A stretch of 64,000 bases of DNA from NCBI RefSeq assembly GCF_023343835.1, contig NC_064434.1, positions 4,197,505-4,261,504 of the forward strand. Direction: 5' to 3'. The notes beneath the pieces were generated by a model. That model was not told the DNA's origin and did no database searches. It was given only the letters and a program-made list of their open reading frames with translations. The DNA is from Lagopus muta. Lineage: Eukaryota > Chordata > Aves > Galliformes > Phasianidae. Shown here in pieces: positions 1 to 9,129 of this stretch. A program made the position numbers and the translations under genes. Each line of letters begins with the position of its first letter. Position 1 is the first letter of the stretch.

Positions 1-16
1 CTCAGCAAGATGCTCG
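1..16 (+). CDS. SOX7: SOX7 exon 1, last 16 coding bases
   Basis: The window opens inside SOX7 exon 1. Read in frame from base 1, the codons give Leu-Ser-Lys-Met-Leu plus the first base of a Gly codon, followed by a GT splice donor at 17-18 (CTCG|GTGAGG). This matches the middle of the SOX HMG box, where SOXF genes carry an intron after the first base of that Gly codon. Joining base 16 to exon 2 restores Gly-Lys-Ser-Trp in frame. The start codon and the first half of the HMG box lie upstream of the window. Confidence 0.9.
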
Positions 17-1236
17 GTGAGGAGTCGGGGCGGTGCGGAGTTCGGGAGTTGGAGGGGGGGTGGGGGGGAAAGGGAGAGCTCGGGTGGTACCTGTGTGGGC
101 ATCCCGTGGTGTTGGGGGGAGGAGAAAAAGCCCACCCAGATCCCGTACCCCGGGGTGGGCATCTACACATCCATCCCGTGGGAGGCAGAGCCTCGGGACA
201 GTGCCTGTGGGGTGGGTGACCTCCCTTAGGCCATCTCACAAATGGGGTCCTGCACCCCGAGTACAGGAACCCCTGTGTGCTCCTCGCTGCCCCTGGAGCT
301 ACAAACCCCACTGTGTGCATGCGGAGGGGCCCCCAAATTTTCCTGCCTGTCTTTGCTTTCCCACTTTCCCTCTCCTCCCCCCCCCCCCCCCTCCCCCTTG
401 TGATTTTGGGGTGTTTCTGCTGTTTCTTTGCAGGGATCTCACCCCATTTCAAACTCAGATTCCCCCCCCACACACACTCCATATCCACTATTGCCCCCCT
501 TTCCAAATCCTCATTTCTCATGCCACACCGCGGGCAAACAGAGTCAACCAGCCCAAAGAGCCTGAGAACGAGCTGCCTGAATTGCAACACTCCTCCATCC
601 AGCCTCTTACCCAAACTTTGTGTTTCCTTGGGCAGTTCTGCGGTGTTTTCTTTGGTGGGTTTTTGGGTTTTCTCCTTGCTGATTTTCCAGGCAGCATCTC
701 TGCTTATAGTGTCATTTCTGCTCTCTCTCTGGCGAATGAGAATGCACTGAACCTTTCTGATCTCCTCATTTCCCCCCCAACTATGGGAATATCTGGTGCG
801 GCTCATGTTTTGGGTGGAAGTGTCCTGTGCAGGGAGTGGTGAGGTCGCAGTGCCCAGGGCTGGGATGCATCCAGGGACACCTCGCCCTGACCCCTGCTCA
901 GCTGGGCATGGCCCTGCAGCGCACCACTTCCCCGTCGGGCTCTGAGTCCCAGCCAGGCAGTGCAGGATCCAGCCCTGGGGGAGTTTATTTGCCTTGGGTT
1001 GTTTGCAGTGGGGCTCGGCACACACTGAGCACAGCGTGACCCTGCTTGAGGACTCAGGATGGGGGTAGGATGTTGGCAAACAGGCTTCAAATCCCTTTCC
1101 TCACCGTCTCGTCCTCATACGGTGTCTGTAGGATGCGTCTTCTACGTGGCAGTGGGATACCCCAACCCTCCTATGGGTTGGGAGCCGGGAAGACGGCATC
1201 TGCGGGTGCTAAGGGGAGTTCTGTTCTCCTTTGCAG
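17..1236 (+). other. SOX7: SOX7 intron 1 (phase 1)
   Basis: This is a 1,220-bp GC-rich intron bounded by GT at 17-18 and AG at 1235-1236, with the pyrimidine-rich acceptor tract CTGTTCTCCTTTGCAG. It contains a G-rich run near 51-72 and a long C-run near 377-397. No separate gene is visible in it. The last 178 bases happen to be open in the SOX7 frame, with an ATG at 1059. Confidence 0.88.
377..397. repeat. poly-C tract
   Basis: This is a run of C interrupted by a single T inside SOX7 intron 1, and it is G-rich on the minus strand. Together with the G-run at 51-72 it could form G-quadruplex or i-motif structure. No function is shown. Confidence 0.8.
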
Positions 1237-2144
1237 GCAAATCCTGGAAGGCTCTGAGCCTCTCACAGAAGCGACCCTATGTGGAGGAGGCTGAGCGGCT
1301 GCGGGTCAAACACATGCAAGATTATCCCAACTACAAGTACCGGCCGCGGAGGAAGAAGCAAGTCAAGAGGATCTGCAAGAGGGTAGACCCCGGTTTTTTG
1401 CTGGGCAGCCTCGCACGGGACCAAAACGCCGTGCCTGAGAAGCGGACCTGTGGCCGGGCTGGGGGTGAGAAAGAGGGGCCGGGTGAGTATCCCCCTCGCC
1501 CAGGGCTGCCGCCCATCCGGGGCTACCGGGATCCCCCAGGCAGCGGCAGCAGCACCAGCGTGGACGCCTACCCCTATGGGCTGCCCACCCCTCCCGAGAT
1601 GTCTCCGTTGGACGCCATAGACCCTGAACAGAGCTTCTTCTCCTCACCCTGCCCTGAGGATCATCACCGCTCCCACCTCGCCGGAGCTTCCTTCTCCCCG
1701 GAGTACGCGGGCAGCTCCCTCCCGTGCAACCACCACCCTCTCAGCCCCATGCCGCAGCCAAATTCCTGCATGATCCCCCCGGCCTCCAGCTGTCCTCCCC
1801 TTCCTCCTCCTCCTCCTCCAAGCTACTACACACCCGCTTTCCCCTCTCTGCACCCCACCAGCCTCCATGCCCACCTGGGCCAGCTCTCTCCACCGCCTGA
1901 CCACCATGGCTTTGATACCTTGGACCAGCTGAGCCAAGCTGAGCTGTTGGGGGAGATGGACCGTAATGAATTTGACCAATATCTCAACACCCCCGGCCAC
2001 AGCGACCACCATGCTGGAGGCTTGGCCAATGGACACGTCCCTGCAGCCTCAACAGCTGGCAGCTCCCACGCTGCAGAGACCAGCCTCATCTCCGTCCTTG
2101 CCGACGCCACGGCCACCTACTACAACAACTACAGCGTCTCTTAG
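1237..2144 (+). CDS. SOX7: SOX7 exon 2: second half of HMG box and C-terminal domain
   Basis: This exon encodes the C-terminal 302 residues of a SOXF transcription factor, which binds AACAAT-type sites in the nucleus and acts in endothelial, cardiac and endoderm development. With base 16 of exon 1 it forms 303 codons including the TAG at 2142-2144. The first part completes the HMG box ([20 protein letters not shown], then the basic PRRKKQVKR tail). A Ser/Pro-rich region follows, with [15 protein letters not shown] and a short polyproline run near 1792-1822. Near 1956-1997 is the SOXF beta-catenin-binding motif [13 protein letters not shown]. The protein ends with [18 protein letters not shown], the hallmark that separates SOX7 from SOX17 and SOX18. 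The length is close to that of human exon 2 (about 307 codons, from memory). I see no frameshift or premature stop. The identification is secure. Confidence 0.97.
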
Positions 2145-3066
2145 AGCCGTGGCCACGTAGGCCTGCTGAGGAAGGGCCTGACAGCATTGCAAGGGGACAA
2201 TGCTCGTTTCCCCTTAGGGTGTCCGAATCCAAACCACGAGGGCCATGGAGTCTCCTTGGTGCTTAGGTAAAGGATTTCGGTCGTCAGCTTGCCACAGGTG
2301 CAAAGTGTTGGGTGTCGTGCTCCAAAATGGCCAAGGGGGGTTCCTGCTGTCAAAGCCCCTCTTCCAAAGCAGAGATGGTCTGGGTGCACAGGAAGGCTGC
2401 ATCCTGTTTTTGGGTGCCCTCAATTCTGCTTTGGAGCTGGGAGGCTGGAGCGGAGGCTCACAGACAGCATGGGTGAAACCCCTTTGAAGGGGAGAAGTCA
2501 GGAAGTGGGGAAAAAGGGAAGATTTTGCTAAATGAGCACGTGATCTGTGAGTGTGCTTTACCCCAAGAGCCTACTCTGGGTTTTGGGCCCAGGCAAGCAG
2601 TGCTGCCCCGTGTCCCTGCTCTTGGTGTTGGTGATGCTGCCTTCCAGCCAGGCCAAGCACACCAGCAGAGTCAAACATTGCCTTTCCCCCATCCCCAAAC
2701 ATGTCATGTTGTCCCAAGTGGTGTCTTCATCCCTGGGGACACCCCAGAGGACAAGGCAGCAGCCCTGGGTGAGGCAGCTTGGGGTGCAACCTCCATGCAT
2801 GTCGGGTGAGGCTGAGATCAGGGGTGCGTGGCAGGATCCGGCCCTCTATGGATCCTGCTTGGCCTTCCAACAAGAGCGATCCCAAAGTGGGAGCGGCAGG
2901 AGCTCCGCACCCACCAGGCCAGGAAAAAGCCTTCGGATGAGCACTTTGGCAAAGAGATGATGATGTAGCAGACACATTTGTATCAAGCATCCTTTGAGGA
3001 CGAACGCTTAATGTTTCGAGCCGCAGTGCCCAATGTCTCCTCTAACTTCCGCGTGTTATTGCTTGT

Positions 3067-3072
3067 AATAAA
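3067..3072 (+). terminator. SOX7: polyadenylation signal AATAAA (proximal candidate)
   Basis: AATAAA lies about 920 bases after the SOX7 stop, and T-rich sequence follows it within 30 bases. It is the nearest good signal and could define a short 3' UTR isoform. Confidence 0.55.
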
Positions 3073-3405
3073 GCTGTACATTGATTTATTCCTTCCATTA
3101 TTCCTCCCCTCGGATTTTGTATTGCTCGAGTTCTCTTTCTTTTCATAAAGATGAAGCTTTATTTTAAATCAGTTATATGACATGATTAATCTTAGTGTTT
3201 ACTGTATGGCACTTGGTAATGATTAGTTAGTAGCGTGGCTATGATTTTCTGGTTTCAGTCCCGGACGTGTATTAATAATAATTGCAAATAATACTTAAAA
3301 AACACAACTTCACAGGTTTTTAAGCTAATACATTCCATCTTTTTTGTGTGACTCTATGCATTTTGAATGAGTGTACATATGAGTTTGCATAAAATATTTA
3401 ATTTA

Positions 3406-3411
3406 AATAAA
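3406..3411 (+). terminator. SOX7: polyadenylation signal AATAAA (distal candidate)
   Basis: This is the second AATAAA, in the AT-rich tail of the 3' UTR, followed by TATGTTTTTATACG and a T/G-rich stretch. It is a candidate for the long SOX7 transcript. Confidence 0.45.
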
Positions 3412-3585
3412 TATGTTTTTATACGATGATTGTTTTATGATTTAAATTGCTGTAGCTATTGACAAAGTTTTCAAAGGAGAAACATTTCCTGTGCGAGTGC
3501 TATTTTTTTAAGGTTTTTTTTGTTGTTTTTTTGTTTCAGCCAAACTCTTCTACTTCTGTTTTTTTATTGTTTTGTTTTTGTTTTT

Positions 3586-3591
3586 AATAAA
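3586..3591 (+). terminator. polyadenylation signal AATAAA (third candidate)
   Basis: This AATAAA sits within a T-rich stretch and is followed by TGTGGTTATC and TGTGGATTGTTTT, a GU-rich downstream element. It could be the most distal SOX7 site or a chance hexamer in AT-rich DNA. Confidence 0.35.
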
Positions 3592-3867
3592 AAAGATCTG
3601 TGGTTATCTTTACAAACTGTGGATTGTTTTCTGATGGAACACCTTGAGGTAGGACCTATGCATACCTTTCCTTGCAGTGTGTTGGCGGGGCAGCACGTCG
3701 TCCTTGATCCCACTTTCATCATCTTGTGGGTAGACCTTTCAGAGCTGGGTTCTACATAGGTGATACAGTGAGGTTAAGGCAGGGCTCTGCCTCTGACGTG
3801 TCAGTGTGCACTGGTGATGGAGGAGCACGTTTCCTAATGCATGTTGTGATGACTGTCTGTGTATGTT

Positions 3868-3930
3868 GACTGGAAGGGCTCCAGAGGTCACCTAGCCCAG
3901 TCCAATACAACCCAACCCAACCAGGCTGCC
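3868..3930 (-). mobile_element. CR1 3'-end fragment, degraded
   Basis: TGGAAGGGCTCCAGAGGTCA followed by CCTAGCCCAGTCC matches the reverse complement of the CR1 3' tail in diverged form. Confidence 0.5.
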
Positions 3931-4030
3931 TTGCCTTCCAAACTTCCTTGACCTGTGTCTCAGGCAGCCTGTACTCCCAGAAGGTGGATGACTGTCCAGG
4001 GAGGCACCAATATACCCCTGTCCTGTGCTT

Positions 4031-4100
4031 ATAGGATGATTTGGTTTAGAAAGGACCATAATGATCACCTAGTCCTGTGGTACTCCTTCGTGCCCAACTC
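4031..4100 (-). mobile_element. CR1 3'-end fragment, degraded
   Basis: ATAGGATGATTTGGTTTAGA, then AAAGGACCATAATGATCACC and TAGTCC, is a diverged reverse-complement CR1 tail. It lies 100 bp from the previous fragment and may belong to the same insertion. Confidence 0.6.
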
Positions 4101-4778
4101 TGTCCCCATGGAGACAGTTCTGTGTTCTCCTTTGCCCATTGCTCAGGCATGCAAACCCACACTTGGCCACGTGAAGCTGGGCACCCTGCTGTGAACTGGA
4201 TGACTTGGGGTGACCCGCTGGCATTGCTCACTGCTGTGACTCTTGCCCTGGCATGACACAAGGGCAAAAAGCCCAGTGGTACCTGCACTGATGGTGTGTA
4301 ATGGTTCTGCCACGGCTCTGCCTTTCAACCACTGAACTCGGATGGCTGCTTCCTTCCAAGAAAACTCTCACTGGAGAGCACACCCACCACAGGGACACTG
4401 CAAAGGGTCCTTCCTGCCAGCTCTGCTGTAGGGTGAGGTGGGACACATCCTTCTGGTGAGGAGAGCCCACAAACAAGATTAACTCCTGCTCTTGTCAGCT
4501 CTGTGTATCCATGCCCTCTCATGGGACCTTCTCTGTGGGAGAAGTTCCTACTCCTTGTTACCATGGCCTGATTGCCACGGTATTGACTCAACTACCCCAA
4601 AAGCATCGTCCCTGCCTTTCTTCTCACATATTTGTTGTTGGAAATTGCAAAGCCCGTGCTCAGAGCTCTCAGTGATGGATAGAGTCTGTCTCCTGGGGGA
4701 GAAGGAGTTTCTCTGCACACTCCAGCCTTGTGACTCCCATGAGATGAGCCTGTCCCCACTCGCCCAGCGCAGAGCCAC

Positions 4779-4839
4779 GTGAGGAGCAGCAGCAGCACCA
4801 GCAGCAGCGGCAGCAGCGGCAGCAGCAGCAGCAGCAGCG
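4779..4839 (+). repeat. imperfect (CAG/CGG)n trinucleotide repeat
   Basis: About 20 triplets of CAG, interrupted by CAC and CGG, run through a GC-rich patch that extends to about 5030. In one frame the repeat reads as polyserine and on the other strand as polyleucine. I see no conserved domain next to it. A donor-like CCAAG|GTGAGG lies at about 4925-4935, so a non-coding first exon is conceivable. Confidence 0.75.
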
Positions 4840-6431
4840 TGTCACCCCATGCTCGGAACGCCGGGAGCAGCTGCAGGCCCAGGCTGGGAGCCGGGGGCCC
4901 CCCGAGGGCACTGGGAGCTGCAGCCAAGGTGAGGTGTGGCTCCTGGGAGCCAGGTCTTGCCATCCGGATCTGGGCTCACACCCAGCGCCGGCAGCAGCCG
5001 CCGTCTCCCTCGCGGCACACACCGACAGTGGAGGTGAAATTCGGGAGCAGAGCTGTTTGTCCATTCTCTGGCAGCCTGGTGAAGGCGTGATATGAGTTCT
5101 ACCCCAACCCCATAACAAGCTGTTGGGATTCAACACTCTCCCAGGCACAGCTGCAGGGGGCGGGTAGAGAATGAGAGGCTAATAGAGGTGGAGAGGAACC
5201 TTTTTTTTGGCTTGGGAGGGGAATGCTTCTGCAGAGGAGTGATGGTCATGGAGGTTTAGAAACGCTGGGGAGATCTCCACACCAAGGACTCTTTCCTCAT
5301 CACTCCTGGGCATGATTCCCCTCCCTTCCTGTGCACACCAGAGTCCTGTGGTTTGTGGTCTGCTTTCTCCGGGCTGGGAACCAGCAGGAAAATCAAATCA
5401 GAGCTGCAGGAAGGGATAAAATGACCTCAGACCGGGCTGCAGCTCAGGGGTGGCAAGGCAGGGCCAGAATAAGACCCTCTCCTTGCCAAGAAGTAGCCAG
5501 AGAATGAGTCCAACCCTTGTCCCCAGGCTGCCCTTGACTCTCGGTGGTTGGGTATTGGGAGCCAGGATGAGATCACCTTCCCGGATAGCATGGATGGGGA
5601 CTGGCTGAGGGCTGTGGCATGTGACATGCTCTGTCATGATGGGAGATGACCTTCATGTCCCTTGGGCAGGTGGTGACTCCTCTCCTTCATGTCCTGACCT
5701 CTGATGGGGGGAGGTGACCCCCATCTCACAAAGCTTCATGAAAAGGGAGTATTTTGGAAAGGGGCAGCTTGATCCCAGGGTTTGCCCTCTTCAGAGAACA
5801 TCACCAATGGCAGGAAGAGCTGGGTGTGAGCTGGGTGGCACAGAGGGCTTGCCCCTATGACACAGAGCAGGGACAGACCCTGGTGACACGCAGCATCTCT
5901 GTGACTCAGTTTCCCTGTTTGTAAAATGGAGCTAACACTTCATTCCCTCCCATCCTTTTTCTGTCTGGTATTGCAACATGAGCTGCCTCTTACCAAGAAT
6001 CTGAACAGGACAAAGTCTCTGTGTTGTCCTTGGCACAAGGGGTCTCTGCCCCCTGCTACAAAATCAGATGTGAGATTATTCTTTTCCTTCCATTGCTCCC
6101 AGAGCAGAAGGCAGGCAGCTCAGGAATGAAATGGAGGCAAAAACTGATTGAGGGGATCACACTGAAGTCTTCCTACAAACCAGGGGCAGAGTCTAAGGAA
6201 GATCCTTGAAACCACCCACTACCCCAGATTCCAGTTCACGAATGATATCCTTCTCCTTCCACCCCTTGGTCCACACACCCCATGGAACTGCAGCTCCTCC
6301 TCGGAGCAGGGAGGGAAGGTTCAGACCCTCCCTCCCATCCCTCCAGAGGAGGGATTGAGACAAGCTGCTGAGTGGTTTCCTGCCCAGCACTGCCAATGGG
6401 AGCTGCTTCGGGTGCCGGGAGCAGGGAGGAT

Positions 6432-6485
6432 GTATCCGGAGCTGAGTGTTTCCTGGCAGATAAGGCCAGCCCCTCCTGCCGGATG
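6432..6485. promoter_or_regulatory. candidate ETS/GATA motif cluster (enhancer-like)
   Basis: Within about 54 bases there are two CCGGA ETS cores (TATCCGGA near 6433-6440 and GCCGGATG at 6478-6485), a TTTCCTGG ETS-like site near 6449-6456 and a canonical GATA site AGATAAGG at 6458-6465. ETS plus GATA clusters are typical of endothelial and blood enhancers, which fits the neighbour SOX7. This is motif evidence only; such sites also occur by chance. Confidence 0.3.
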
Positions 6486-8390
6486 TTATGAGTCCAGGGC
6501 CTACCTCCATGTTTCAAGAGAGGAGGCTGAGGAAAGGCCTGGCTGTTTATGTCAAGGAAAAATAACTTCTCCCTCCATGCAATCCTATGGCTCCCTCAGG
6601 GCTACGTGCAGGAGGATAAACACTGGGAATGGGAAAACAGGGCTGGAGGCACAGAGCAGAGTGTTGGCCTCAAGGAAGGAGGACTGGGGGGTTTTCCTCC
6701 TCACCAGGGCTGGGATAGGAGGGTAAAAGGGCAAAGGCAGAGGTAGCTGGGGAAACAAGCCTGGGACTGGCTGGTGCCAGGTCAACCCAGAGAATGACAA
6801 AACAGTTGAAGCTGGAGGCACCTGTAGGTCCTCCCTGCCCAGCAGGTCCTCCCCGAGCAGGGTGCCCAGCACCATGGCCAGGGGCTGTGGGAGATCAAGG
6901 AGGGAGATTCCACCACCTCTTTGGAGACTGATGTTCAACCTCAACCCTACAGGCTCGGGCCCAGCATCAGTCAAGAGCAGTTTCCACATCAACCTGATTG
7001 ATCAAACCCAGTGTGTTGCCTGCCCCTACACTTCTGGTGCCCACATACAGGGGATTCAGCCCCAGTGAGGCCTTGCTCAGCTCTCCCAGTATGTGGGAGA
7101 GTCCCTTCAGGGCAGGAGTTGAGGTCTCTAAGGCTGAAGGTTTAGGCTTGGCTGCTGCCCAACTCTGTCAAGCAGATACGGATATTGGAAAGAGGATGGA
7201 AGAATTACATCTGAGACCCCAGCAGGGTCAGGTTGGTCAAGGAAGAGGGAGAGATTGTGTAGTGGATGTGGAAGCAGTGGGATAAATGGGAATCTTCTCC
7301 AAAGGACAGATTTCTGTCTTTTTGTAAGCAATCAGTAAAACCTAGCACTGGCTAGACCCTTCTCTTTCATTTATAACTGTAGACCTTCAAGTGCCATCCA
7401 TAAGGCTCAAGACAAAACCTCTGCACTGCCTGACAGTCAGCATGTTTTTTAAGGGTTGTCCCTGGACAGAGGATGAGACAGAAAGAAACCTGCAATTGAT
7501 TTGCACTTCCACTCTATAAAATTAAAACAGCTCTCAGTACAGCAGTGCCTAGGCCAGCTTGTCCTGCAGCAAGATTTGGGTAGTGGGAACAACAGAGAGG
7601 ATATGAATCATGGAGAGTAATCCAAAGGGGTTTTAGGGACAAGAATTTGAATCTGGACACCACCAGACAATCTGTAGTTTCTGTTGGTTTTGGTAGCTTG
7701 TATGGGCTTGTATTGTTCTTTTTTTAATTGTTATTTCTTTTTTTTTTTTTTAACCTAACATTGAGCAATTTCTGATGGAGAGTTTTGTCTTTGGCATAAG
7801 GGTAGAAAAGTGCAAAAATAGAGAAAACCTGGCAATCTCCTGTCCAGGATGATTTATAGGGCTGAACTTCTTCCCCACCCCTGTTTACCACTTCAGTGTA
7901 AGAAGGACTGCTGGGGTCCCATTTCCCACCCTGTGGGCAGAGAGAGGAGTGGGGGGAAAAGGGAATGGCCCTTCCCTTCCTCCTTCTCAGAGCTTGGGAA
8001 GCCCATGCATCTCAGCAGGGGAGCGAGGAGGGCCTCAGCAAGCCCAAGATGTTGTTCTTTCCCTTTGATTTTCCAGGAGCTCCCGCACCAGTCACAGATC
8101 CTGGCTCCCAGAGCTTCGCAAGCGAACAAAACATCAGAAGGTTGGGCTGGCGGTACAGGAAGGAAACCCACTCACGTGGGGGCTGAGTCACGATCCTGCT
8201 GCTCCCTCCCAGTATCCCAGGGAGCTGGGAGGCACCAAGGGGATGGATGGTCCTGATCCCCACTGCCTGGGCAGGAGGTGGGAACGACTGCCCTGAGTGA
8301 CTGCCCAAACCTGTGTCTGCTGATTACTTAATGCATCTGTAGCATCAAAATTCTTCCCCTATGCCACCAGCTTTGAGAAATCAAGTACTG

Positions 8391-8551
8391 TTTCTTCTTT
8401 CTTTTCTTTTCTTTTCTTTTCTTTTCTTTTCTTTTCTTTTCTTTTCTTTTCTTTTCTTTTCTTTTCTTTTCTTTTCTTTTCTTTTCTTTTCTTTTCTTTT
8501 CTTTTCTTTTCTTTTCTTTTCTTTTCTTTTCTTTTCTTTTCTTTTCTTTTC

Positions 8552-8582
<31 letters not shown>

Positions 8583-8741
8583 CTTTTCTTTTCTTTTCTT
8601 TTCTTTTCTTTTCTTTTCTTTTCTCTTCTCTTCTCTTCTCTTCTCTTCTCTTCTCTTCTCTTCTCTTCTCTTCTCTTCTCTTCTCTTCTCTTCTCTTCTC
8701 TTCTCTTCTCCTTTCTTCTCTTCTCCTTTCTTCTCTTTTTT
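8391..8741 (+). repeat. (CTTTT)n / (TTCTC)n pentanucleotide microsatellite
   Basis: A 350-bp uninterrupted polypyrimidine tract. The first part (about 8400-8622) is CTTTT units with one 2-bp register shift near 8559-8562. The second part (about 8623-8710) is a homogeneous block of TTCTC units, and the end is degenerate. The complementary strand is pure purine. Long open frames across it (Lys/Arg/Glu-rich on one strand, Phe/Leu/Ser on the other) are products of the repeat, not genes. Confidence 0.97.
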
Positions 8742-9070
8742 TGTGAAGTTTGAGTGAAAATAGCTGGACTTCCTTCTCTGGAAAATTAAGGGTCCTATGC
8801 TGCCCTTTTCGGCCTTGGCCAATATCTTGGAGGAATTGGAGGAACACAGAAAAAAAAAAACCAAACTAATTTAAAACAGGCTTCTCACCACCCCTGAACT
8901 GAGACCAACAAACTGATTCTCTGCTCTCAGAGACAGATGTCTCATCTGGTGGAAGAAGTGTGCAACAACTGCACAGGCAAGTGCTCCGGTGTTAGGAAAC
9001 ACTGGACTCTAGCATGCTTGTGCAACTCCTTCTAGGTGCCAGGCATTGCAGGAGACCTGAGGTTACAGGA

Positions 9071-9129
9071 GATCCTGTGATGTGATCATGCAGTTAGAGG
9101 CATTATTTACATGATCACATTACAGGATC
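9071..9129. repeat. inverted repeat: 20-bp arms, 19-nt loop
   Basis: The left arm GATCCTGTGATGTGATCATG (9071-9090) is the reverse complement of the right arm CATGATCACATTACAGGATC (9110-9129) at 19 of 20 positions. The one exception would be a G-U wobble in RNA read from the plus strand. Pairing stops on both sides of each arm. It could be a short hairpin RNA, a remnant of a small inverted-repeat transposon or a chance palindrome. Confidence 0.85.

Larger units (their letters stand above)
2145..3610 (+). other. SOX7: SOX7 3' UTR and immediate downstream region
   Basis: This is non-coding sequence following the SOX7 stop. Base composition changes sharply at about 3000 from GC-rich to AT-rich. 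The AT-rich part (about 3050-3600) has ATTTA-like and T-rich runs and three AATAAA hexamers, as expected of a vertebrate 3' UTR end. The true cleavage site cannot be told from sequence alone. Open frames here are short and show no family resemblance. Confidence 0.7.
4101..8390. other. SOX7 downstream intergenic region, no gene recognised
   Basis: This is moderately GC-rich sequence. Open frames on both strands are under about 160 codons and none resembles a known protein. The stretch contains the CAG-rich patch at 4779-4839 and an ETS/GATA motif cluster at 6432-6485. It is otherwise unassigned, and SOX7 enhancers would be plausible here by position only. Confidence 0.6.

Noticed and set aside
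33..842. 269-codon plus-strand frame at the window start
   Set aside because: It lies across SOX7 intron 1, is low complexity (Pro/Cys-rich from C-runs) and has no domain; the SOX7 splice structure explains the region.
4669..5148. 159-codon minus-strand frame with a Cys run, and a polyserine frame on the plus strand
   Set aside because: Both are produced by the CAG repeat; there is no homology and no consistent coding signal outside the repeat.
8328..8864. Open frames of 130-178 codons rich in Lys/Arg/Glu or Phe/Leu/Ser
   Set aside because: They are direct translations of the CTTTT/TTCTC microsatellite; three frames are open at once and nothing conserved flanks them.
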